This document shows, piece after piece, positions 1 to 10,816 of a DNA stretch of 64,000 nucleotides. The notes beneath the pieces are model-generated. The model made no database searches. It was not told the origin of the DNA and saw only the letters and a program-made list of their open reading frames with translations. Within the stretch, counting starts at the first letter, position 1; each line of letters starts with the position of its first letter. The stretch lies in contig JAVMKO010000001.1 in NCBI GenBank assembly GCA_032164245.1, positions 75,141,892 to 75,205,891 on the forward strand, given 5' to 3'. The DNA comes from Sternotherus odoratus (lineage: Eukaryota > Chordata > Testudines > Kinosternidae). The translations under genes were made by a program, and so were the position numbers.

Positions 1-1545
1 ATCTATTTTGGTCAGAGTAAACAAGGAGGATATATTGTCTGCAGTGTTTTTCTCTGCTCCCAAGTTACTTGGCTGCCAAGCCAAATAGATTCAGGCTTGG
101 ACAGTACTTGACTTCGAGACCTCCAAAGAAACATCAGGTGTCACAATGATGTTAGTGACTGAGTAGAGGGTGACCTTGTCCCTCCTTGTGAGTAAGTATT
201 GAACAAATACCATCTTAGGATGTGCTGCACTACTGCAGGTGCTATTCTTTGGATAAAACTTAGTGCCCTGTTCTGGCTTCCTGTGATCATTACCATATCC
301 ATGGCATGATTTGCTAGTTCCTTGGCCAAATTTGAATTCTGCCTAGTATTACTCCTGTAGTGTCAATTGGCTGCAGTGCTTTTCACTTCCTGTTCTAAAC
401 CATTTGATGATTTTGCTGTTTGCTCTTAGATAACTCCATGTTCCACCCCTGCAGCAACTGCATTTCAGTGGGCGGTACTATGATCTCCTTGCATAGAGTG
501 AAGCACTTGATGATTGTTCAAGATCAAAAGCACTGTGTGTGTCTGTGTGTGTGCACGCACAAACGCACATGCAGTATATGGGCCCAGATCCCCAGCTGCT
601 GTAAATCAGCAGAGCTCCTAGACTGACTTCAATATAGTTATGTTGATTTACACCAGCTGAGCATCTAACCCATGGCATGTAAATCAGTAAAGTGCTTTAG
701 CTCCTTCAGGATGAAGACACTATAAATGTCAGCCATTATTATTACCATCGTTTAGTCGGCGGTTCAAACGTGCTAATCTCCAATGGAGAGATGCCCCGCC
801 AGAGGGAGGATTGTGATTACAGAGGACTGGAGTGCCAGAGCTAGATGGTGTCAGAGACATGGTTCCAATCTTTCCCTCGCTCCATCGCTAAAAAAACAAT
901 GCTTGCCTGGGGAGTGAGGTTTCTATGTAAATGTTATTGTCCATAGCACTGAAACAGTGGAACACTTAACTTGCAGAGTTATACAACACCATTTACATAA
1001 AGCAACCCACCATAGGAAATATTAAAACTACTCATACGGCCTCCAGAAATATTAGCAACCCGTGATTAGCAACCCGTGTTGTCAGGGATAAAAACAAACA
1101 AAAAATTATACAACTATAACCGTAACAGTAATCTGTATCACGTGGCTATCTCACAGCTGTTCCCATTTGAAAAGGGACTAGCACAGTCCAGATGTGCTGA
1201 TACGACAGTTTAATGCAAAGAAGAAGAAACAAACTCCTGGAAGGACTCACCACTTGGAAAGCTTAGGGCACAGGCACTTGATAGTGCAGCAGACTGGGAA
1301 AGGGTCCCTGCAAAGCTCTGATGATCTACCCAAATCCTGATCACTATTTTTCATAGTAAATAGTGTCTGGGCCCAGTCAGGCTCCAAGCATAGTCAGTGG
1401 CAAAACTTCCGTTGACTTCAGTGTGCAGGACTTCAGCTTCTAAATTACCAGTTCAAATGCAGCCTGTTTCGTTAGTGAATCAAAGTTATCTGTTGGCCCT
1501 TCTGGCCTTGTGCAATTAGGTGTTAGTCTCTTGGCTAGTCTACAT
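1..1545. other. Intergenic, nothing recognised
   Basis: No exon, RNA gene or named repeat is recognised. A short TG/CA microsatellite lies at about 534-570. Human HEBP1 would be expected to the left, but none of its exons is visible here. Confidence 0.5.
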
Positions 1546-1956
1546 GAGTGGCTCTCAATCTTTCCACACTACTTTTCCCTTTCAGGAGTCTGATTTGTAT
1601 TGAGTATCCCCAAGTTTCACCTCACTTAAAAACTACTTGCTTACAAAATCAGACATAAAAGTACAAGTGTCACAGCCACACTATTACTGACAAATTGCTG
1701 ACTTTCTCATTTTTACCATGTAATTATAAAATAAACCAATTGGAATATGAATATTGTACTTACATTTCAGAGTACAGTATATTGAGCAGTATAAACAAGT
1801 CATTGTCTATATGAAATTTTAGTTTGTAATGACTTTTCTAGTGCTTTTTATGTAGCCTGTTGTAAAGCTAGGCAAATATCTAGCTGACTTGATGTACCCC
1901 CTGGAAGATCTCTGTGTACCCTCAGGGGTATGCGAACCCTTGGTTGAGAACCACTT
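1546..1956. mobile_element. hAT-like MITE
   Basis: The ends are inverted: AGTGGCTCTCAATC at the left and GGTTGAGAACCACT at the right, a variant of the CAGTGGTTCTCAACC terminus. The interior is AT-rich and non-coding. No clear 8-bp duplication is visible, so it is old or the edges are off by a few bases. Confidence 0.65.
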
Positions 1957-2260
1957 CAAAGTCTCTGCAGATATACCATAGCTGTACAGGTATAGCTATA
2001 CCAGCAGGGCCCTCTAGTGGAGATGCAGCTTATACAGGCAAAAGGATGTAGTTAAACCACCTCCCTGAAAGACATAAGTTATACCAGTCTTTAGCTGTAT
2101 CTACATGGTGTGTGTGTATAGGGGGGGGGGGAGGTGTTGCTGAAATAGTTATGTCAGTCTGGAGTGTGTGTGTGTTTTTCATACCCCTGACCAACACAGC
2201 TGTGCCAGTTAGCCTTTGTAGTGTAGACCTGGCCTCAGTCCAGTTCTTAGCAGACAGGGG
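1957..2260. mobile_element. MITE fragment with TAGTGTAGACCTGGCC end
   Basis: The segment ends in TTTGTAGTGTAGACCTGGCC, the terminal type shared by Harbinger-like MITEs in this window. It contains GCTATACCAGC-type sequence common in these elements and a G10 run at about 2121. The left edge is unclear. Confidence 0.4.
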
Positions 2261-2325
2261 TGCATATTACAAAAATCCCCTGCTCTGTTGTCCTGTGTTA
2301 TTATACAGTCACTAAAATGACACTC

Positions 2326-2328
2326 TAA
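2326..2328. repeat. TAA target duplication, left (Harbinger)
   Basis: TAA directly precedes the left terminal repeat; the same TAA follows the right end at 6868-6870. Confidence 0.85.
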
Positions 2329-2749
2329 GGGCATGTCTTCACTACCACTTTAAATCGATGTTAACGACGTTAGGTCGAAGTAAACGTGTACCTGTCTTCA
2401 CATACATGCCCTTAACGTCGATGTAAAGGGCCTTAAAGATCGATCTTGGCACTCCAGCCTAACCAGTGGCATAAGGCTAATCTCGACGTTCCAAGCTCGA
2501 CCGTGGGCTAGTGAAGACGGAACCCGACATTAATAGCCTCCAGAGGCTGTCCCACAATGCTCCATTCTGACCGCTCTGGACTGCCTCACTACTGCTCCAC
2601 TGTGACCGCTCTGCACTGCACTCTGAACTCGCTGCTCTGGCCAGGTAGATAAGACCCGGGAACATTTGAATGCCATTTCCTGTTTGGTCAGCGTGGCCAG
2701 CTCACCTGAACTGATCAGTCGCCATTCAGAGCAATCAGCACTAGCCGCC

Positions 2750-4854
2750 ATGCAGAGCTCAGCATCACAGGAATCCATGATGAGCTCATCTACCCTGGAG
2801 ACCAGCCAGAGGAGAAGAGCTCCAGCATGGTCCACTCGTGAGGTGCTGGATCTCATCGCTATCTGGGGAGAGGAATCCGTGATGTTGGAACTACGAAACA
2901 ACAAACGGAATGCCAACACCTACGGAAGAGTCTCCAAGGCCATGCTGGAAAGGGGCCACAACAGGGACACCACACAGTGCCGCGTGAAAATTAAGGAGCT
3001 GCGGCAATCTTTCCAGAAAGCCAAGGAGGCAAACGGACGATCAGGGGGCGCACCACGGACATGCAGGTTCTACAATGAACTTAATGCCATAATGGGGGGC
3101 GCCCCCACCACCATCGCGCCGGTGTGCGTGGACTCCACCGATGGGATCATCGTCAGGGAGGAGACTGATTCCGAGGAGGACGAGCATGAAGAAGAAAATC
3201 TCACGGAGCAGCAGGAGCCCAGCGGAGAACCCTTGTACCCAGAGAGCCAGGAGCTGTTTGTCACCCTGGAGCCAGTACCCTCCCAAGCCTCCCAGGGGGG
3301 TAAGTGTTTCTTTTTTAAGTGATTACATGACGCGTGATTTTGTAAAGGAAGCATTTATTAATGCTTGCCCTAAGGCATTAATGCTTGCCCTAAGTAACTT
3401 GCCCTAAGGACTTAGCGTGCTTTCATTGCTGGTCAATTTCTACTCAAAGAGTTTGTCAATATACTCCGGGATTGACCATAAGTCCTCCGCGGACATTTCA
3501 AGGAAGCTATCCAGGAGGTAGCGATGAATCCAGCGCAGCAGATTTCTGGGGAGAGCTGCCTTATCTGGTCCCCCGTGATAGGACACCAACCCACGCCACG
3601 AAAGTAGTAGGTTGTCTGGTATCATTGAGCAGGCTAGCATTGCGGCGTATGGACCAGGACTTTGCATGGACTCAAGGAGCATGCGCTCCCTATCTCTCCG
3701 AGAAATTCTCAGCAAAGTGATGTCATTCAGGGTTGCCTGTTTGAGATACGGACTGCAATTAGTCGGGAGATAAAGAGTCCCAGCTGCAAAGTACTCTTTT
3801 CTGCTGAGGACCGACGAACCGAACCCGCCCCCCCCCACGAACGCTGACCGCCGCCCCCCCCCCCCCAGCCCGTAGCGTTAGCTGGCAGGGAATCCGAGCC
3901 GTCTGCACGCGGTCTGAAGAGCCCCAAAAAGACCTTAGCCCTTAGGCATTTGCTTTGCAGTTTGCGGTTTCAGTGGGAGCCAGCCACGCGGTGGGGGGAA
4001 GGGGGCGGGGTTGCTCTACAGTATGCAGGCGCCACTTTTAACTTACCATGGCCGGCTGCACGGTGATTTCAGAAGCCGTCTTGGGCTGAGGCACGCATAT
4101 GTGTCTGAGATGCTCTGACTTTTCTGTGAGCTCTCCTCTCCTTTTAGGTGTAGAACATGACCTTGTACAGAAATCATATCAGGCCTCTGAATACTGAGGT
4201 TGCAAACAGCATACTACTCCCATTGTGTACCGTCCGAGACTGCATCTGCCTCCTAACCTTGAATGTATCTGTCTCATAACTTTCAACCTTTCTTTTCCCA
4301 CACACTTGCCCACAGATGAACAACAACAGTTGAACTCCCGCCCTGCACCGCAGAAAAGAAAGCGTAAAAAGAAAACGCGAACGCGCGATGAGATGTTCAC
4401 TGAACTCCTGGAGAACTCGCGCGCTGAGGCAGCCCGCCAGACGGACTGGAGGGAAAAAATGATACAGGCAAGGGAACGAGACAGAGAGGAAAGGAATCGA
4501 GAGAGAGAGGAAAGGAGAGCCGCTGCAGAAAAGAGGGAAGCCGCTGCAGAAAAGAGGGAAGCCGCTGCAGAAAAGAGAGTAGAACGTGAGGAAAGACGCA
4601 TGGATGCTTTCCTCCGCATAATGGAGGACCAGAGCGACATGCTGCGATCTCTGGTGGAGCTGCAGCATGCCCAAAGACTACCTCTGCAGCCCCTGTGTAA
4701 CCACCTCCCCCCCTCCCCAACTCCCATAGATTCCCCACCCAGACGCGGGGTGAGAACACGGGGGGGCAAGGCCCGTGGGCCGCTCCACTCTACCCCACAA
4801 GCCAGCAGAAGCAGCAGCAGCAGCAGCAGGCTGACTTTCTCAGAAAACTTTTAA
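2750..4854 (+). CDS. Harbinger Myb/SANT-like DNA-binding protein, two exons (2750-3299, 4316-4854)
   Basis: This is the second protein of PIF/Harbinger elements, needed in studied relatives to bring the transposase to the nucleus and element ends. Exon 1 ends at a GTAAGTG donor in phase 1; exon 2 begins after TGCCCACAG in the matching phase, giving about 362 aa. The trihelix-like domain runs from PAWSTREVLDLIAIWGEE through NRDTTQCRVKIKELRQSFQK to CRFYNEL. A Glu-rich acidic stretch follows, then in exon 2 a basic KRKRKKKTRTR nuclear-signal-like patch and a charged coiled coil with three AAAEK repeats. The start at 2750 (MQSSASQES) is preferred from memory of relatives; an in-frame ATG at 2666 adds 28 aa. 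Often mis-annotated as a ZSCAN29-like host gene. Confidence 0.85.
3300..4315 (+). other. Intron of the Harbinger Myb-like gene
   Basis: GTAAGTG at 3300 and CCCACAG ending 4315 give a 1016-bp intron with agreeing phase. It contains C-rich runs near 3829-3867. An open frame at 3440-3838 (-) shows no recognisable domain and is treated as chance. Confidence 0.75.
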
Positions 4855-4990
4855 AAGCTGCTGTGTCTTGCCCACCCCTCCTCTCCCCCCTTCCCCCCCC
4901 TCCTTTGCCCGCTCCTCCCCCACTGCGACTGCCGGTTTCCCTCCAGGATACCAGGACAGTGATCCCCTGTATTTGTATTTCCGATGAACC

Positions 4991-4996
4991 AATAAA
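4991..4996 (+). terminator. Polyadenylation signal of the Myb-like gene
   Basis: AATAAA lies 137 nt after the stop of the Myb-like frame on the + strand. Confidence 0.7.
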
Positions 4997-5022
4997 GGAA
5001 CCATGATTTTTCCAACAGTGAT

Positions 5023-5028
5023 TTTATT
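5023..5028 (-). terminator. Polyadenylation signal of the Harbinger transposase
   Basis: TTTATT on + is AATAAA on -, about 100 nt after the transposase stop. It faces the + strand signal only about 26 bp away. Confidence 0.7.
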
Positions 5029-5129
5029 TCCTCTGCAAGCATGGGGAGGGAGGAGGGAAAGCATGGGGAGGGGGGAGGGAAAGAGGGTACAAGGGCAGCA
5101 GGCTTAGAGCACAGCAAGGGAGCAGATTC

Positions 5130-6508
5130 TCAAACGCCATCTCGACCACTCATAAAACTGTCTTTCAAGGCGTCCCTGAGGCGCAGGGCCTCACGGTGGG
5201 CTCTTTTACTTTCCCTGCTGTGTGGCTGCTCATAAGTAGCAGAAAGTAAATTTGCCTCTGCCTCCCAGCCCGCCATAAACGTTTCCCCCTTGCTCTCACA
5301 GATATTGTGGAGCACAGAGCAAGCAGCTATAACAATGGGGATATTTCTCTCGCGGATGTCTGAGCGAATGAGTAAGGAACGCCATCTCCCCTTCAAGCGG
5401 CCAAATGCACACTCCACGGCCATTCTGCACTTGCTCAGCCTGTAGTTGAACAGCTCCTGACCCCTGTCCAGGGCTCCTGTGTAGGGCTTCATAAGCCAGG
5501 GCATTAGGGGGTAGGCTGGGTCCCCAATGATCACAATCGGCATTTCGACCCCCCCCCCACAGAAATGTTCTGGTCGGGGAAGAAAGTGCCTTGCTGCAGC
5601 TGTCTAAAAACCCTAGAGTTCCTGAACACTCGAGCGTCATGAAGCTTTCCCGGCCACCCCACGTACAGGTCGGTGAAACGTCCCTTGTGGTCAACCACTG
5701 CTTGCATGACCATTGAGTAATATCCCTTCCGGGTTCTGTACTCGGCGGCCTCGTGGTCCGGTGCCAGGATAGGGATATGAGTCCCATCTATAGCCCCACC
5801 ACAGTTAGGGAATCCCATGGCGGCAAAGCCATCTATTGTGGTTTGCAGGTTTCCGAGGTTTATAACCCGGTGTAGCAGCCGCTCGACGATTGCCCTGCTT
5901 ACTTGCATCACAGCAAAGCCCACTGTAGACCTACCCACCCCAAACTGATTCGCCACTGACCGGTAGCTGTCTGGCGTTGCAAGCTTCCAGAGGGCTATCG
6001 CCACTCGCTTCTCCACTGTAAGGGCCGCTCTCATTTTGGTATTCCTGCGCTGGAGGGCCGGGGACAGCAAGTCACAAAGTTCCATGAAGGTGCCCTTTCG
6101 CATGCGGAAGTTTCTGAGCCACTGGGAGTCATCCCAGACCCGCAGCACTATGCGGTCCCACCAGTCCGTGCTTGTTTCCCTGGCCCAGAATCGGCGTTCG
6201 ATGGCATGAGCCTGCCCCATTGCCACCATTCTTGACAGATTGTCAGTCGCCCTACTTGCAAAAACAGCAGTGTCCATGTCGTCCCCGCTGTGCACGTCAG
6301 TGTCCCTGTCGTCCCCACTGTGCACGGCAGTGTCCCTGTTGTCCCCGATGTGCTTGTCCATCTCCTCCTCACTGTCGTCGGGTTCCGGAAAGCGCAGTTC
6401 TCCCCGGATCGCATTCCTCCTCTGCAGACGGTGCAGCAGGAACTCAGCAACCGTGATCGAGGTCCTCACAACAGCCATTACTGCAGCCGTGGTGTCAGCG
6501 GGCTCCAT
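5130..6508 (-). pseudogene. Harbinger (HARBI1-like) DDE transposase, one frameshift
   Basis: The frame opens at 6508 (MEPADTTAAV) and reads to about 5556, then continues in another frame to the stop at 5130; together about 457 aa. A helix-turn-helix-like region lies near residues 165-205 (SYRSVANQFGVGRSTVG). The catalytic acids are visible: Asp in GGAIDGTHIP (D241), Asp in GKLHDARVF (D291), and Glu in RMAVECAFGRLKGRW after the shift. The break is at a C10 run (5549-5558) and fits loss of one base or gain of two; an assembly error there is possible. A 30-bp repeat encodes the acidic VHSGDD units at residues 56-80. Its role is cutting and joining of element ends. Confidence 0.88.
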
Positions 6509-6552
6509 GCTTGCAATGCTATGGCGTTAGCACGGCGGAGAAAGGGCGCGAA

Positions 6553-6716
6553 TTATGGGATGCCTACCTACAGTGCACCGCTCGGAATGGGGGTGGGCGG
6601 CGCGGAAAAAGGGCGCGAAATTTGGAAATGCCTACCCATAGTGCAGCACTCGAAATGGTGCCTGCTGGGGGATCAGGGAACTGTGGGATAGGTACCCACA
6701 GTGCAACGCTCGTCAT
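6553..6716. repeat. Three subterminal direct repeats in the Harbinger right end
   Basis: Diverged copies at about 6555-6584, 6622-6652 and 6683-6712 share GGGATGCCTACC..CAGTGCA.CGCTCG. They lie between the transposase start and the terminal repeat, where promoter and protein-binding sites are expected. Confidence 0.6.
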
Positions 6717-6867
6717 GTCGACGCTTGCAAAAGTTTTGCGGACAGACACTGTCGACGTACTGTCCGTAGCTGTGCCTAGTGAAGACACACAACATCGACT
6801 GTATACCGTCGCGTTCACAACATCGACATAAAGGAAATCGAACTACTGCTGTAGTGAAGACATACCC

Positions 6868-6870
6868 TAA
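6868..6870. repeat. TAA target duplication, right (Harbinger)
   Basis: This is the second copy of the 3-bp TAA, directly after the right terminal repeat. Confidence 0.85.
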
Positions 6871-7084
6871 TAAGTATCAATCATAAACAGTCTGAGCAGA
6901 GAGGTCGAGTATCTTTAAAAAATCTCCATATGTTTTTTTGCCACATCTCAAAAATGGTGCTGCACAGCAACTCCAGATGTTTTGTTCTACTCTCCTCAGT
7001 GAGGAATGGGAGCTGGCTGTTTTCATAAGCCTTTGTGACTTAAGTTTAAAGTTAGTTGATATGCTTTTTTTCCAAGCAATAAGA

Positions 7085-7235
7085 ACTCATGAGAGTTTTA
7101 GACTGAACGCTTCAGGGCAGGACCAATGTCTCTATATGTGTCTGTGAAGCGCGTAGCTCAACGGGGCTCCTAATTCTGAATGGAGCCTCCAGGCACTACT
7201 GTAATATAAATATTAAACAATAATAACTGCATAAT
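7085..7235 (+). repeat. Old L2/MIR-type 3' tail repeat
   Basis: GGGCAGGACCAATGTCTC, then GCGCGTAGCTCAACGGGG, then AGGCACTACTGTAATATAAA. This follows the pattern of common vertebrate L2/SINE tails ending in tAATAcAAATAA. Family assignment is tentative. Confidence 0.4.
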
Positions 7236-10200
7236 TCTGTATGAGACAGAATTGTCTGCAGTTATAGGCTGCGTCCCTCTTAAAACCCCACATGAACCAA
7301 TAGGAGAGTCAGGGTTAAAGATGTCTACAACCATGAGCTTGGACACTCCTTAAAAGTCACTTATGAGTATTTACATAATTGATAAGTTCCACAAAGATTC
7401 CATAGTTGTTTATATGACAATAAGTTTTACTGAAGTCTTTAGAAACATCCCAGGGATTCCTAGTGAGTTTATAATCTCCCCAGGAGTCCCACCTTCTTTG
7501 GTCCAAATTGTAGCAACTCCACCTACATCAATGTTATATAAAATCTATCAAAAATGTCCAATTTCTGTCTAATGTCTTTAAGCTTTGAGCTCTATTCATG
7601 CCTCCTTCACAGCAACTCCTCCGATCCTCTTTTCCTAGATAAAACTGCATGGGACTGATCTCTCATGTACTCGGGAGCAAAGTTGGAGTTAAAGCATTAA
7701 AGTCAAAGGGCTCAATTCCCTGTTGCCCTGTACCTCATGTAGTAATTTAGTCAGTGCAAAGTGGGTGTCAGATGTTACCATACCAGAATGATAGCATTTT
7801 ATGTCCAAGCACTCACCTTACACTGGAATAAAAGACTATACATGAGGAATGGCAACAGTGAACTGATCCAATGGGGTTATACTGTCGTACAGTTGGTGTA
7901 TAGGAGAGGAGAATAAGGCCATATGTACTACTTGGAAACTGAATTATACCCACTAACTATGGGCTGAAGACATGACCCTGCCCTACCCTCATGGTATGGG
8001 TCAGAGAATAAAAACTGCTCACAAGAGATACTAAAAAAATAATAATGACACTTTTTTAATGGAAAATGCCTTTTTGACCAAAATAAAAATTTAATGAAAA
8101 AAAAAATAATGTGGACAGATTTTTTTTCATTTTTCAATTAAAATATTTGAACTGAAAAATTCCACCTGTTGTCTCCCTCCATCCCCCAAAAAACAACAAA
8201 AAAAACAACTTGTGTTTTGTTTCTGGAGAGAAATAAATACTTTCTCACACTTTCATTTCCCCCTTCTCCTTTTTCCATGAGGAAGTAAAAAATGTGTGAG
8301 AAAATGGTTTATTATGCACCAAAACAAAACACACTCTTTTGGGGGGGATGGGAATTTTTCATTTAAATTTTTTTATTAAAAATATTTTTTGACCAACTGA
8401 ATTTTTTGAATGAAGTGAAACATTTTCACATTTAATTTTTTTCATGAAATATACTAACCTTGTTTCGACCAGCTCAGCTTCTCCTATATAGCCCTCCACA
8501 TACTGTATAGACCTTATTCATTGTTCCGTTGTATGGAGAAAACCTCACTGAACTCTATTTACCTTCCCAGTATTGGTAAGGGACATCAAACTTTAGCTAC
8601 AGGCCAGAGATCAAATTTTTGGTCATGATTCTGAACATATGGGTGTCGGACCGTCTGTTATGAAAGTGATATGTAATAGCTCACTTGTTATGGGTTGTTG
8701 AAGTAGACCTCCAAGGAGAAACCATAGGCAGTATGGATTCAATTCAGGACAACATCCCATGAGTTGTCAGTGGGAAAACATGGGACCTATGGGTTAATGG
8801 CCCATTCTTATCTCTGGAGGCTGGCCCCAGAGGAGGGAGTATGGAGTTAGGAGGGAGTGTGGATTGAGCAAATATTTCCAGACTTTCTGGCACTTTAGTT
8901 TTATGAATTGCCCTCTAAACTCCTGACATTGAAACTTTTAACTTTTCAAGCTTAACTGCACATTACTTGACTTTCAATTTTTTTGAATGACATTTTAATA
9001 TTGTTGCAAATTAATGGTCTGTTTGCAACTTTAGTATTATTTTAGCAAAGTTTGTTGCTTTGGCTTAGTAAATTAGATGTGTCCAATTTATATGTAAATC
9101 AGTGCATATCACTAGCTCACATTCACAATGTAAAGTAGGTAAATTTCATTTTTCATGCTTGGTACATCACTAAAATCCCAAACACTATGCTCTGCCATCC
9201 ATGCATCAAATTGTATAAATTTGCAGCACAAACTATTTGCTCTTGCTGGAATTTGACCCCACAGAGCACCCCTGCCTAACTCTGAAGTTGGAGGAAGAGA
9301 CTTTCTTGCATTTATTTAAACTTTGGGATGCTGCCCTACAAATTGACAAGTATTGTAAACCAGGAGATTGCTGAGGGCATGGGAGCCAGATGTCCGGAAC
9401 ACAGAAATGAAAAGTCCAGATTCTCCGACACCTCCAGCTGACTGCCTTCTGCTGCACTCTTGCTTTCAGTTCTAATCCATTCCAGAAGCTGGCTCTTAGA
9501 AAGTATTTCTCTGCAGGACAGCTTTTGACCTCCTATATCACAAGTTTCCTTAAGGGGTATAAGACTGAGGATGTCAGATTCTCCTCAACAAAGCCCTACA
9601 TTCCTGTGGTTCCAAAAGGCTTACATAGTCACAAGACTGTCACTGACCTGAAATCTAAAGAGAGCAAAGGGGGAGAAACATGTGAAACTTCATGTGTTCA
9701 GGATCCCTCTTATCCTGAGAGAACTGAAAAGGAGAGGGAAAATAACTACTCTTGGTACAGAGGTAGTTTCGGCTGTCTGGAACAGCCTCACTGTGTACCA
9801 CCACCACCTCATGAAGATCCTGATCCTAAGTCCACTAACGTCACTGGAAAGTGTCCCAATGACATCGAAATCAATAGGTTTTGGATCAAGCTCTAACTCT
9901 TCATCTCTTTCCAAATCGTATCTGAAAACATCTCTTCTTCATTGCGTAGACAGCTTGGCGTCTCTCTCCCTCTCCTCAGCTCTTCTTTTATTATTATTAT
10001 TATTATTCATAGCATTTCAGAGTACAGTTTGAATGAAAGGTGCTAAATAATTATTATTTTTTGCTGGGGCAGAGCTTGAAGCGGAGCAAAGCAGAGTCTG
10101 ATGCTAAGTGATGGAGTCTGTTACATGCTTCTGAAGCTCTGACTGCTACTCTTTTATTTGCTGTAAAACTGGCTTTTTCCTTAGGAAACAAAAACAACTT

Positions 10201-10290
10201 GATAGCTACCAAGGTGGTCACATTTGCAAGAAATGATGTTGTCTAGTGGATTTTCAGTCAGGTCTGGGAATTAGCAACACTGACTCCTGT
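7236..10290. other. Intergenic, AT-rich; no supported gene
   Basis: An AT-rich block at about 8030-8480 ends in GTTTCGACCAGCTC, the end type of a GAGCTGGTCxAAAC MITE; its other end is not visible. A TTA microsatellite sits at about 9988-10008. An open frame of 123 codons at 9525-9896 (+) is not recognised (see findings). Nothing else is supported. Confidence 0.45.
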
Positions 10291-10803
10291 CAAGAATCAG
10301 AGAGGTAGCCATGTTAGTCTGGAATTGCAGAAGTGACAAAGGGCTGGTCTTCACTCGCGCAGCGCGGGATCGATCTTCTGGCGATCGATTTCTCGCGTCT
10401 GATGAGGACGCGAGAAATCGATCGCTCGCGGCTCCCCTGTCGACTGCGTAATTTCAGCTTGCCGGGAGGCGCAAGCTGGAGTTGATGGGGGAGCGCGCCG
10501 CTGACTGCCGCCGCCGTGGGGACGAGAGGTAAGTTGGCTGCAGATACGCAAACTTCAGCTACGTGATTCACGTAGCTGAAGTTGCGTATCTGCAGTCGAT
10601 CCCTCCCCCCCCCCCCCCCCGTAGTGGAGACAAGCCCAAAGAGTCCTGTGGCACCTTAAAGACTAACTAAAGTATTGAAGCATAAGCTTTTGTGGGCTAA
10701 TACCCACTTTGTTGGATGCATATATCGGACAAAGTGGGTATTAGCCCACAAAAGCTTATGCTTCAATACTTTAGTTAGTCTTTAAGGTGCCACAGGACTC
10801 TGT
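10291..10803. mobile_element. Inverted-repeat retroposon, copy 1 (interrupted by a MITE)
   Basis: It is flanked by a 13-bp direct repeat CACTGACTCCTGT (10278-10290 and 10804-10816). The head reads ATCAGAGAGGTAGCC..GTTAGTCTGG. Two arms follow, 10641-10711 and 10730-10800, almost perfect reverse complements, around a short loop. Copies 2 and 3 at 26929 and 36548 share the design. A Harbinger-type MITE split this copy at 10341-10637. Confidence 0.8.
10341..10637. mobile_element. Non-autonomous Harbinger-type MITE inside the retroposon
   Basis: The ends GGGCTGGTCTTCACTCG and (complement) GGGCTTGTCTCCACTAC match the terminal repeats of the large element at 2329-6867. AAA flanks both sides (10338-10340, 10638-10640), a 3-bp duplication. 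The uninterrupted retroposon sequence is restored if it is removed. Interior is CpG-rich with a palindrome at about 10545-10594 (CAGATACGCAA..CAGCTACGTG) and a C17-type run before the right end. Confidence 0.8.
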
Positions 10804-10816
10804 CACTGACTCCTGT

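Larger units (their letters stand above)
2329..6867. mobile_element. Complete PIF/Harbinger transposon
   Basis: Terminal inverted repeats are GGGCATGTCTTCACTAC (2329) and GGGTATGTCTTCACTAC (complement, ending 6867), 16 of 17 identical. A 3-bp TAA duplication flanks it at 2326-2328 and 6868-6870, as expected for PIF/Harbinger. Inside are the two genes that define an autonomous element: a Myb/SANT-like protein on + and a DDE nuclease on -, pointing at each other with facing polyadenylation signals near 5000. High terminal similarity and nearly open frames suggest recent activity. Confidence 0.93.

Noticed and set aside
2530..2919. Minus strand 129-codon frame opposite the start of the Myb-like gene
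   Set aside because: It is the antisense of a well-supported coding exon and shows no domain.
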